Source: Rhodocytophaga rosea (GTDB lineage Bacteria > Bacteroidota > Bacteroidia > Cytophagales > 172606-1). Taken from it: DNA of 64,000 bases. Positions 44,640-53,211 of this stretch are shown piece by piece (positions within the stretch are counted from its first letter, which is position 1; the number at the start of each line of letters is the position of its first letter). A program made the translations under genes and the position numbers. Where the stretch lies: NCBI RefSeq assembly GCF_010119975.1, contig NZ_CP048222.1, positions 5,164,501-5,228,500 on the forward strand. Reading direction: 5' to 3'. The notes under the pieces are model-generated. The model had not been told where the DNA came from and did not search any database. It was given only the letters and a program-made list of their open reading frames with translations.

Positions 44640-45362
44640 CTACAAACTAAGCAATTCTTTAAACCGGATAGCTTGCCTGCGGGATATTTCAATTTTGTCA
44701 CCCCCTTTTAAGGTTACCTGCAATCCGCCGCTGAACCAGGGTTCTATTTTTTCAATCCATTGCAAATTGATAATATGCTTGCGGTTGGCACGGAAAAAAG
44801 TATGAGGATCGAGGCGTTCATCTAAAGCATTGAGCGACTTAAGGATGAGGGGTTTCTGGTCGTCGAAGTGCAGGCGAACATAGTTGCCCATAGATTCGAA
44901 CAGGCGGATGCGGCTTAATTTAACGAACCAGCATTTTTCTCCGTCTTTTACAAAAACCTGATCTTGTTCGGTGAGCATTTTTACATTTTCCTTGCGCTCA
45001 GTTTCCGTTTTCTGGTAATCTTCTACCTTATGAATGGCCTCTGCCAGCCGGTGTGTATCAATGGGTTTAAGCAGATAATCGAGGGCATTAAATTCAAACG
45101 CTTTTAATGCATATTCATCGTAAGCTGTTGTAAAAATAACATCCGGTACATTGCCTTCAATGGATGATAGAAGTTCAAACCCGTTTTTACCAGGCATTTG
45201 TATATCCAGGAACAGAAGATCCGGACTAAGTTGCTCAATTTTGTCTAGGGCATCTTCTGCATTTACGGCCTCTCCCACGACATTTATTTTAGGATACGCT
45301 TCCAGCAAACGTTTTAATTCGTTTCTGGCCAGTCTTTCATCATCTATAATCAGTGCTTTCAT
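44640..45362 (-). CDS. LytTR-family response regulator
   Basis: The 240-residue protein has a receiver (about 1-115) with acidic residues Asp7-Asp8, phospho-acceptor Asp53 in LLFLDIQMPG and YLLKPID. The LytTR DNA-binding domain (about 135-240) contains TFFRANRKHIINLQWIEKIEP. It lies 237 bases downstream of the intact LytS-type kinase on the same strand, and the two probably form a two-component system. The pair is separate from the kinase/LytTR group at the window start. Confidence 0.93.
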   Translation of the reverse strand: MKALIIDDERLARNELKRLLEAYPKINVVGEAVNAEDALDKIEQLSPDLLFLDIQMPGKNGFELLSSIEGNVPDVIFTTAYDEYALKAFEFNALDYLLKPIDTHRLAEAIHKVEDYQKTETERKENVKMLTEQDQVFVKDGEKCWFVKLSRIRLFESMGNYVRLHFDDQKPLILKSLNALDERLDPHTFFRANRKHIINLQWIEKIEPWFSGGLQVTLKGGDKIEISRRQAIRFKELLSL

Positions 45363-45599
45363 ACGTTTATTTTCAATATGGCTTGCAAAAAGTGAAGCTA
45401 TACATTTAAATATTGAATATCAGAAAATTTGGAAATTAATTGTACAAATACAAACCTTCGGATTGAATAATACCCACTCTTCAAAAACTCAGACTAGCTT
45501 ACCGGTTGGGAATCACCGAACGGTTTGGTATTCGATAATCTAAAATTATATACCATCTGGAAAGTCTAACTCAAATGAGCCAGTACTGCTGATTTACTG

Positions 45600-46706
45600 C
45601 TATTGTTGTAGCCCGGCTGGTTTGGGTTTGCTTTTTTTTATTTCCTTACGGGTTGGTTCCAGGGAAGGATGGGCTGGCAGAATCACTTGTGCACATACTA
45701 CTTCTTCCGCTTCCTGCTTGATTTCAAAATTTGCCTGGCTTCCAAAAATGAGGGCCAGCCGCTGGGTAGTATTTACAAGGCCAAAACCATCGGAGTTTAT
45801 CTGATGCAATACACCAGTATTGCGGATAGAAATATAGGCTTTGTCGTCTTTTATTTCGGCATCTACCGTAATAAATCCGCCTTTCAACGGTTTGGATATG
45901 CCATGTTTTACTGCGTTTTCTACCAGGGTTTGTACCATCATAGGCGGTACTTGCACCGGAAGCGCTTCGGGTTGAATGTTCATACGTGCGCTCAGGCGGT
46001 CTTCGTAGCGGATTTTTTCGAGGGCTAAATAATCCTGTACTGTTTTTAATTCTTCTTCGAGGGTAACTGTTTTGCGGCGGTCAGCAAGCAGGGAATTTCG
46101 GAGCAGGTTAGAAAGCCTGGTGACAGAAATCTGCGCTTTTTCCGGATTTTCCAGAATTAATGCCCGGATACTATTGAGGGAATTGAACATAAAATGCGGA
46201 TTAAGCTGCGAACGTAGTATTTTCGCTTCAAAATCCCGTACCGAAGAAGTAAGCCTTACTTTTTCTACTTCATTCTTTTTAGAACGTTCAAAATACTGGA
46301 ACAGGTGGTAAATTACCGACCACAATAACAAATGTTTGCCCCAGTTGATGATGAAAAATACGATGCCTTCCAGCGAAAAATATTTGCGTATATCCGGCAC
46401 CGTATAATAATCGAGCAGGATACTGAGCATAACCATTACAATCGCCATTAGCAACACAGAAGCCGCAATCCTAGGTACGAGTTGACTTAACGGTAGATCC
46501 AGCCAGGAAAGCCGTTTAATAACCAAGCGGTACGCATGGGTAACAGAAATTCCCAGCACAATGGTAATAGCGGCATTAATTAATAAGCCATCGCTGTAAC
46601 CGAAGCGGTAGCTGTAAATACCCAGATCGTTCAGACAATAAGCTGTCCAGCCGGCAATCTGACAGATCCAATAGATGGTGATTCGATTCATTCGCACAAT
46701 TTCCAA
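45600..46706 (-). CDS. LytS-type membrane sensor histidine kinase
   Basis: The 368-residue protein has four membrane segments in residues 10-135, a short coiled coil, and a kinase region with the intact phospho-acceptor motif NPHFMFNSLN (His171). The ATPase domain has an N-box (VQTLVENAVKHG) and a G-box-like GFGLVNTTQRL. It should autophosphorylate and pass phosphate to the LytTR regulator encoded downstream. Its membrane domain is almost duplicated by the short gene just upstream (46751-47206). Confidence 0.92.
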   Translation of the reverse strand: MEIVRMNRITIYWICQIAGWTAYCLNDLGIYSYRFGYSDGLLINAAITIVLGISVTHAYRLVIKRLSWLDLPLSQLVPRIAASVLLMAIVMVMLSILLDYYTVPDIRKYFSLEGIVFFIINWGKHLLLWSVIYHLFQYFERSKKNEVEKVRLTSSVRDFEAKILRSQLNPHFMFNSLNSIRALILENPEKAQISVTRLSNLLRNSLLADRRKTVTLEEELKTVQDYLALEKIRYEDRLSARMNIQPEALPVQVPPMMVQTLVENAVKHGISKPLKGGFITVDAEIKDDKAYISIRNTGVLHQINSDGFGLVNTTQRLALIFGSQANFEIKQEAEEVVCAQVILPAHPSLEPTRKEIKKSKPKPAGLQQ

Positions 46707-46750
46707 AAATTAAGAGCGCACAAGTCGCTATACTGTATTAAATGTAAATA

Positions 46751-47206
46751 TTAAAATTGATTATTTGCAAACTTCCTGGAACGTTCAAAATACTGGAACA
46801 GGAGATAGATCCCCGACCATAACAATAATAGTTTACCCCAGTTAATGATGAAAAATATTATGGATGACGGCGTAATATGTTGTTGTATATCTGGTACTGT
46901 ATAAAAATCCAGGAGAATAAAGAACTTTACCATTATAATAGCCATCAGCAGCACACAACTTACAATTTTCGGAACCAATTGACTCCAGGATAAGTCCAGC
47001 CAGCCATACTTTTTTATTATATGCCTGTAAATATGGGTAACAGAAATTCCCAGCACAATGGTGATAGCGGCATTAATTAATAAGCCATTGCTGTAGCCAA
47101 AGCGGCCGCTATGTATAACTAGATCGTTCAGACAGTAGGCTGTCCAGCCGGCAAACTGGCAAATCCAATAAGTGGTATTTTTGGTCATTTGCATCATAAC
47201 CTTCAA
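46751..47206 (-). CDS. Truncated paralogue of the LytS sensor: membrane domain only, kinase domain absent
   Basis: The 151-residue protein aligns without gaps to residues 1-143 of the neighbouring kinase. Both have YWICQ-x-AGWTAYCLNDL, then RFGYS-x-GLLINAAITIV, LGISVTH and a shared end QYFERS. After that match it stops within about eight residues (RKFANNQF). The kinase half is missing and cannot be recovered in any frame of the 44-base gap. It therefore looks like a partial tandem duplication of the sensor part. It could be a remnant, or it could form heterodimers with the full kinase and tune signalling. The upstream 437 bases hold no other clear gene. Confidence 0.8.
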   Translation of the reverse strand: MKVMMQMTKNTTYWICQFAGWTAYCLNDLVIHSGRFGYSNGLLINAAITIVLGISVTHIYRHIIKKYGWLDLSWSQLVPKIVSCVLLMAIIMVKFFILLDFYTVPDIQQHITPSSIIFFIINWGKLLLLWSGIYLLFQYFERSRKFANNQF

Positions 47207-47643
47207 ATTATATTTGAGGAATAAGATACCTAAATATATTCATTGTATACAGTCTGCAAAAAGCAGGCTAACTTAAAAAATGTAACAAGTTATTTAAAGA
47301 TACTAAACAAGCAGAAACAATAATAGTTTTATTACACCAATGGAAAGGAAAAGATATAAGAGGAAAATAGGAATGAGCGAAGAATAAATTTTTGCGACTA
47401 TTATGGTAATACGTAACAGACAATATAATCTCAGATTTTTTCTCTGAAAGTTGAATTTTACTGGAACATAATATATGCCAATTCTACCTATAGAAAGGGC
47501 AATTTTTAAATTAAGGACTAAGCTATTCCTTTGGATGCTTCTTAAGTGTAAGGCGCTGGATATAAGAAATATAGTCAAAAGCCGCCATTGATAAATAGCA
47601 GCTTTTACATGAAATCTATCGGTAATTTCAGGAAGGTGCTTGA
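47207..47643. other. Intergenic region without a supported gene
   Basis: These 437 bases contain no convincing gene. A 91-codon frame on the minus strand (47303-47578) has hydrophobic but composition-driven sequence and no recognisable motif. The region is AT-rich and may be what remains after the partial kinase duplication. No strong hairpin seen. Confidence 0.5.
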
Positions 47644-48021
47644 TTACATGCCTTTCTGTGTGGTTCCATATTTAATCACATCCCGGCCAGACTCGAATAT
47701 ATGACCATTTTCCCCATCAAAAATAATAGGAGTTCTGAGCAGACCTGGTTTCTGAGAAAGGATGTTGAGCCAGTTGCTGGCATCGAAACTCATACCGGTA
47801 TACTCTTCTTTATAAATATCAGATTCTTTGTCTACCAGTGCTTCTACATCTACCCCAAGTTTATCAGCTATTTCTTTAATCTGTGTGCTGGTAAGAGGTT
47901 CTTTGGTTACATCAATATCATGCACATGAGGTTTCAGTGCACTGGCATACCCATATCCTTCTTTATCAGAACGGCTGTTGCCTTTGTAAATAATCAGTAC
48001 GGTATCTTTGTTAAAGTCCAT
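47644..48021 (-). CDS. ArsC/Spx-fold (thioredoxin-like) protein lacking cysteines
   Basis: The 125-residue protein has the overall ArsC/Spx-family pattern: VLIIYKGNSRSDKE at the N-terminus, a central helical insert, LLRTPIIFDGENG near residue 92-104 and a final KYGTTQKGM. Arsenate reductase and Spx need a cysteine in the N-terminal loop (usually NPRCSKS). This protein has no cysteine at all, so it cannot work as a classical thiol-based reductase. It lies 66 bases downstream of the histidine phosphatase gene on the same strand and may be co-transcribed. The cysteine-less form may have a structural or regulatory role. Confidence 0.75.
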   Translation of the reverse strand: MDFNKDTVLIIYKGNSRSDKEGYGYASALKPHVHDIDVTKEPLTSTQIKEIADKLGVDVEALVDKESDIYKEEYTGMSFDASNWLNILSQKPGLLRTPIIFDGENGHIFESGRDVIKYGTTQKGM

Positions 48022-48087
48022 GTTTCAATTGTTTAAGGTTAGGCCACACCTGTATATACAGCAATTGAAAGTGTAGGAAATACCCGA

Positions 48088-48716
48088 TCAGGCATCAATT
48101 AACTGCTTCAGATGTGCTATGTCATTGAACGATTCTACCGTAAACAGGTTGCCAGTATAAGATAGTTTGTACAGGCACAGATTCTGGTGTTCAAACATAT
48201 CCATACATTGGAGGGATAATTCAATACCAGGCTAAGCAGAATCCGCATCGCTCTGCCGTGCATACAAATCAATATGGTTTCCTCTTCTGGACGGGATAAA
48301 ATCAGATCAAGCACCGGTTTCTGGCGGTTCTGCACATCCGTAGGACTCTCTCCCCCCTCAATCTGCAAGGTAACATCGCCTTTACTCCAGGCATCCAGTA
48401 CCTGATAATAATAAGCATCTTCCTCAGGTGTAATATGAATGCCTTCCCGGTATCCCCAGTTAATCTCATTGAGTCCGGCATGTGCCTCATAAGGAATACC
48501 TTCATCGATGAAGCCTTGCACCGATTGCATCGTGCGTTTCAGGGTAGAAATGTATATTTTATCGAAAGGAATATCTTTATAGAAGTCGTAAAATGCCTGC
48601 GCCTGCCGCCTGCCGGTTTCGTTCAGGTCAGAGTCTATACCTCCGCCCTGCACAATGCCCATGCGGTTAAAATTGGTTTGCCCATGGCGGATCAGGTATA
48701 TTTTTTTTGGTTTCAA
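48088..48716 (-). pseudogene. Histidine phosphatase (phosphoglycerate-mutase fold) interrupted by a one-base frameshift
   Basis: The frame starts with KIYLIRHGQTNFN (catalytic His11), has LNEINWGYREG and the second catalytic-site HGRAMRILLSL, so it is a histidine-phosphatase enzyme such as a phosphoglycerate mutase/SixA relative. After LVLNYP the current frame runs into a non-homologous tail that stops at 48135. If one C is added to the CCC run (48213-48215 on the minus strand), the reading continues as LQCMDMFEHQNLCLYKLSYTG and reaches a natural stop at 48088. The restored protein would be 209 residues. The site is a short G/C homopolymer, so this may be a sequencing error or a real mutation. 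Confidence 0.75.
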
Positions 48717-48962
48717 AGTGTAAAAGTATAAGTATATAAAACAGAATTAGAGAATGGCTAATACAAATATCCTGCAAAGGTAAGAGGATATTTTATTTTT
48801 CTGTATATACATATACTTCACTAAAGGCTACAGATAATGTATTGAAGTTGAACAAATGAACAAGGAATGTGAGTTCAGCAAAGCTAATAATGAATATTAG
48901 AGGAATGTTATATCTGGCTTTAACTGAATTCACTATTCCTTGTTCTCCATTCGATATTTCTA

Positions 48963-49619
48963 CTATTCGCCTCTTACGTAACTAAATTCTTTCCCTTGCA
49001 TAATCGGATGAGGTCCAGTTAGTGAATTTTTATCCACTTTCAATACCAGATTTTTGAATTCCACCTCTACAATCCAGCGTTCAATCCGGAATTCAAAATA
49101 ATTATGATCTTTTTCGGTAATAGTAAAATCAGAGAAACGGTCGGGCCAGAATTCATGAATCAAGGAAATTTGATCTATCTGTGTCTTGTCAAAAGTAATT
49201 TCACCATACTGGTTGGTAATGCCTTCCAGTTCACCTTGTGGCGTTTGAATACGGCAGGCAATATTCCGGAGCACCATCTGGTTAGGATCAGTGATCTTAA
49301 TTACGGTTTCATTATACTTGGTTTTCATGGACTTTACCAGGGCAAAGTCTTTTTCGGGTTTGGGTGCATTGTTGAGAATAATGCTGTCGCCCTTTTGTTC
49401 CCAGGTTCCATTGGCTTCCCGGTCTATGGCACCGTAGCTGAAAAAGAAATTGAATGTATTGTCTTTGTTAAAACGGAAGCCAGAGCCGACTTCCATTACG
49501 CCTTCCAGATAATACTCTCCGGTTTTCATGGGTTGTTTGGTTTGTGCATGTAGCATGTTTGTAAATAATAAGAAGGTTGATAAAGTGTAAATGATTGATA
49601 AACTGAATTTTTTGAACAT
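48963..49619 (-). CDS. Secreted protein of unknown function
   Basis: The 218-residue protein has a signal peptide ending near LLHAQ. The mature part is rich in beta strands and aromatic residues; motifs YYLEGVMEVGSGFRF and NGTWEQKGDSIIL resemble small periplasmic beta-barrel-like lipocalin folds, but I recognise no family. It has no membrane segment in the mature part. It lies alone between the phosphatase gene and the GMC oxidoreductase gene, divergent from the latter across a 301-base gap. Confidence 0.7.
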   Translation of the reverse strand: MFKKFSLSIIYTLSTFLLFTNMLHAQTKQPMKTGEYYLEGVMEVGSGFRFNKDNTFNFFFSYGAIDREANGTWEQKGDSIILNNAPKPEKDFALVKSMKTKYNETVIKITDPNQMVLRNIACRIQTPQGELEGITNQYGEITFDKTQIDQISLIHEFWPDRFSDFTITEKDHNYFEFRIERWIVEVEFKNLVLKVDKNSLTGPHPIMQGKEFSYVRGE

Positions 49620-49920
49620 GGTGGTAGGGTATATAAGCTATAAAATGGTTGATGGCTTTGCCTGAATGACAATGCAAAGGAAATAGCAGAAAGCCGGTTT
49701 TAGGTAATTTATCCGGTATACAGCAGGTGAACAGCTCGAAGAAAGGCGGTATACAAGACGTGAACAGGGAATAATCAGGCAGAATATTGTATTATTTACG
49801 CATTCAATGTAATTTTAAAGATGCCAGCCATTACGTAAAGTGTAGTTAATTTTTTCTTACTTGTAAACAGCTCAATTTCTAATCAATGCTTAATAAACTT
49901 TATTTACAAACGCTCTACCT
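49620..49920. other. Divergent intergenic region with a 33-base-period direct repeat
   Basis: This region has no gene. It contains two 21-base copies with 18 matching positions at 49714-49734 and 49747-49767, both beginning CGGTATACA and ending TGAACAG. They could be operator sites for a regulator controlling the divergent secreted-protein and GMC genes. No clear TAnnTTTG promoter is visible. Confidence 0.45.
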
Positions 49921-51632
49921 ATGAATATCAACGGGAATGCTAAACAACAAATGACGTATGATGCGATTGTGATTGGCTCGGGAATTAGCGGCGGCTGGGC
50001 AGCTAAAGAACTCACCGAAAAAGGCCTGAAAACGTTAGTGCTGGAACGGGGACGGGATGTAAGGCATATCAAAGATTACCCAACAGCCACTAAAAATCCC
50101 TGGGATTTTCCACATCGGGGACGTTTTCCATTAGAAGTTGAAAAAGACAACCCCATTACGAGCCGTTGTTATGCGTTTGAGGAAGCAACTGAGCATTTTT
50201 TCGTAAAAGATAAAGAACATCCATATATTCAGGAAAAGCCTTTTGACTGGATACGCGGCTACCAAGTGGGAGGAAAATCGCTCATCTGGGCCCGGCAAAC
50301 ACAGCGCTGGAGTAATTATGAATTCGAAGCCCCAGCCCGAGATGGTTTTGCTGTAGACTGGCCCATCCGTTACAAAGACCTGGCTCCCTGGTACAGCCAT
50401 GTAGAGAAGTTCACTGGCATTAGTGGAAATGCAGATGGGATCGAACATTTGCCGGATGGTGAATTTCTACCTCCCTTTGAACTCAATTGTGTAGAAAAAC
50501 ATATTCAGCAAAGCGTAAAGCAGCATTACCAGGATCGGCAGGTAATTATTGGCCGTTGTGCCCACCTTACTAAACCCAATCAGGTCCATATTGACCAGGG
50601 ACGTGGACAATGTCAGGCCAGGCATTTATGTTACCGGGGTTGTCCGTTTGGGGGCTATTTCAGTTCCAATTCAGCCACTATTCCCTGGGCTGAAAAAACC
50701 GGTAATCTTACCCTACGGCCGCATTCAGTGGTGCATTCTATTATTTACGACGAACAAAAAGGCAAAGCTACAGGCGTACGGGTGATAGATGCAGAAAGTA
50801 AAGAAATGCAGGAGTACTTTGCGAAAATTATTTTTGTAAATGCCGCCTGCCTGAATACAAACCTGCTTCTGCTCAATTCTACGTCTAACCGTTTCCCGAA
50901 TGGCCTTGGAAATGATAGTGGCTTACTCGGCCGGTATGTGGCTTTTCATAACTACCGCGGCAGCATGACGGCTTCTTATGATGGCTACAAAGACCAGTAT
51001 TACTACGGCCGCCGGCCAACTACCGCCTTTATGCCTTCTTTCCGGAATGTATTCAAACAAGATACAGATTTCTTGAGAGGCTATATGGTAGCTTTCAGTG
51101 CCGGACGTGGTGGCTGGGGAGGTGGCGCAGGGGCGCAGGGATTTGGTGCCGACTGGAAAGATAGTCTTTCCGAACCTGGCGACTGGAGTGTGTATATGAT
51201 GATGCAGGGAGAAACCATACCAATTTATGAAAATCATGTACGCCTGAGCAAAGACCAGAAAGATGCCTGGGATATTCCGCAACTGATTACTTCGGTTGGA
51301 TACGATGCAAATGATGAGAAAGTATTACAAGACTTTCTGGTACAGGGTGCTGAAATGCTCGAAAAATCTGGCTGTAAAAATATTTCAACCCATGATAGTA
51401 AACAGGCTCCTGGCCTGGATATTCATGAGATGGGGGTGTACGCATGGGCAAAGATCCAAAAACTTCCCTATTGAATGAATGGAATCAGTTACACCTTTGC
51501 CAGAATGTATATGTGACGGATGGTGCCTGCATGACTTCTATTGGAAACCAGAATCCTTCGCTCACATTTATGGCCCTTACTGCCAGAGCCGCCAGTCATG
51601 CTGTAGATGAGTTGAAGAAGATGAATATGTAA
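49921..51632 (+). pseudogene. GMC-family oxidoreductase interrupted by a one-base frameshift
   Basis: The N-terminal part has the FAD-binding motif IGSGISGGWAAKEL and ERG, and shows similarity to gluconate dehydrogenase-type GMC flavoproteins. The current frame ends at 51474 with a tail unrelated to the family. Adding one G to the GGGGG run at 51432-51436 restores HEMGGVRMG, the highly conserved motif of this family, and joins it to the remaining frame that ends MTSIGNQNPSLTFMALTARA and stops at 51632. The restored protein would be 570 residues and include the C-terminal catalytic part. No gluconate dehydrogenase subunit-3 gene, its usual neighbour, is adjacent. Confidence 0.8.
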
Positions 51633-51706
51633 GATTATTTTTTACTTAGAAATATCAGCAGTAATTGGATAATTCATTACTGCTGATACTTTGTCTGACA
51701 ATAGAA

Positions 51707-52907
51707 TTAGTGAATGCTTTCAATTTGTTCTTTTGTCTTACTGGTAGCTTTTGTTTTTTGAAGGCTGATTGAAGGAACACGTACGTTGGTTGATTTTTTA
51801 TTTCTTCTTCCCCACCATATACAAAATCCGCTGATAGGTAAGGAAGTTGCCATGAGGCTGGCAAAAAAAGCGAGGAATTTACCTGCCAGACCCATAATAG
51901 CCCCTACATGTATATCATAGTTTAGGCGCATAAGCTTATCTGCAGCGCTTGCTTCAGCAAATCTGCCCCATTGATGGTCTACGGAGAGTTCTTGTAAGGT
52001 GTACTGATCGAAAAAACGGTAATCCATTTTCCAGTATGTACTTGCATCTACATTCATTGCTGCCAGAATAGACGAACTGGAATGTTCCAGAAAATGAATT
52101 TCAATCGTTTCTGCATCTGCATGTTCGGCTTGCATTTTATTCCATATCCGGTCAGCAACGGGAATCGTAGTGTTTACAGCTGTAAAATTTGTATCAGATA
52201 AGGGTTCACTGTATTCCTGCCATTGTTTTCCTCCGGAAGCAACCCAGTAGGTACCTTTGGCAAACCATTGAAAACCCCAAACCAGGCCAGTGAGCGCAAT
52301 AAAAATCACAACCCATGTCATATAGAAGCCTAATACATTGTGTAAGTCGTAATTAGTTCTGCGCCAGCGTGCATTCCATTTAATGGTAAAACGTTGTTTG
52401 GCTGCCCCCCTTATTTTTTGGCCACCACAGAATGAGCCCCGAAAACATCAGGACCACGAAAATGAGTGTGGCAGATGCTACCACAGGCTGACCTATAGCT
52501 GGAGGAAGCCATAAATAGAAATGCCCCATCAACACAATCCGGAAGAAATCTTTATCTACATCTTTTACCTTCAACACCTCTCCGATATAAGGATTTATGT
52601 ACACCAGATAATAATATTCCGGATCAAAACTATAAAAAGATACCACGGCTGCTTTATCTCCGCTTTTAGCATATTCAACACTGTGTATGTGTTTATCTGG
52701 CAATTGTTTTTTGGCAATTACCTCTAATTGAGAAGGGGAAAGGAAAGCAGTATTTTGTTTTTCTACAAAACGGTAAGGCTGCGTAAAATCTGAGATTTCT
52801 GCCTGAAAAGCATACAGGCAGCCTGTGATACTGATTACAAAAACTATTAATCCTGATAGGAGGCCAAGCCAGAGATGTACCTGCCCTGTAATCTTTTTTA
52901 TATTCAT
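51707..52907 (-). pseudogene. PepSY-associated TM protein interrupted by a one-base frameshift
   Basis: Two overlapping frames together encode a PepSY-TM protein, the family often linked to iron siderophore uptake in Bacteroidota. The first part (start 52907) ends with LILWWPKNK, the second (start region 52321) with MTWVVIFIALTGLVWGFQWF and later membrane segments. At the CCCCCC run (52405-52410; G6 on the coding strand) one base too many moves the frame; removing it restores LWWPKNKGAAKQRFTIKWN and a 399-residue protein. A perfect 16-1-16 palindrome of Fur-box type lies about 100 bases upstream. Gene decay, sequencing error or phase variation are all possible. Confidence 0.8.
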
Positions 52908-52956
52908 CTTTAATTTATAGCCTATACTTTATAGTGGAGTCTATATAATATTATTA

Positions 52957-52973
52957 TCTAGAATAATTATAAA
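52957..52973. promoter_or_regulatory. Degenerate second Fur-box-like site
   Basis: TCTAGAATAATTATAAA differs from the palindrome core TTTAGAATAATTCTAAA at only two positions. It lies between the strong palindrome and the PepSY start, as is common for paired Fur sites. Confidence 0.4.
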
Positions 52974-53008
52974 TAATGGCAAATATTAGCATAAAGATTT
53001 AGTAAGTC

Positions 53009-53041
53009 AATATTTATTTAGAATAATTCTAAATAAATATT
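53009..53041. promoter_or_regulatory. Perfect 16-1-16 palindrome, Fur-box-like
   Basis: The two 16-base arms are exact reverse complements around A53025; the core TTTAGAATAATTCTAAA resembles Fur-type 7-1-7 boxes. It lies 102 bases upstream of the PepSY-TM gene, whose family is usually iron-regulated. Confidence 0.6.
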
Positions 53042-53211
53042 TGATCAAATTAATTCTTATGAGTTGGTCAGGATAAGAAAAGAGTGTGAAATTCTATCTA
53101 CAGTTTACATAAATGAGCTATGTGGCTCATTTGAAATTAGGATTATATAATAAAGGAGAAGTAAAATGTCAGCATGAATATATTAACAATCTCTATAAGC
53201 TTAGTAAAAGC

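Larger units (their letters stand above)
52908..53211. promoter_or_regulatory. Upstream region of the PepSY gene with Fur-box-like palindromes
   Basis: In these 304 bases there is no gene. The region contains the palindrome at 53009-53041 and a degenerate second copy at 52957-52973, and is otherwise very AT-rich. I see no clean TAnnTTTG box. Confidence 0.5.

Noticed and set aside
47303-47578. 91-codon minus-strand frame
   Set aside because: Hydrophobic but low-complexity composition, no start context, no motif; more likely a chance frame in AT-rich DNA.
49104-49553. 149-codon plus-strand frame
   Set aside because: Antisense to the secreted-protein gene with signal peptide; no recognisable product.
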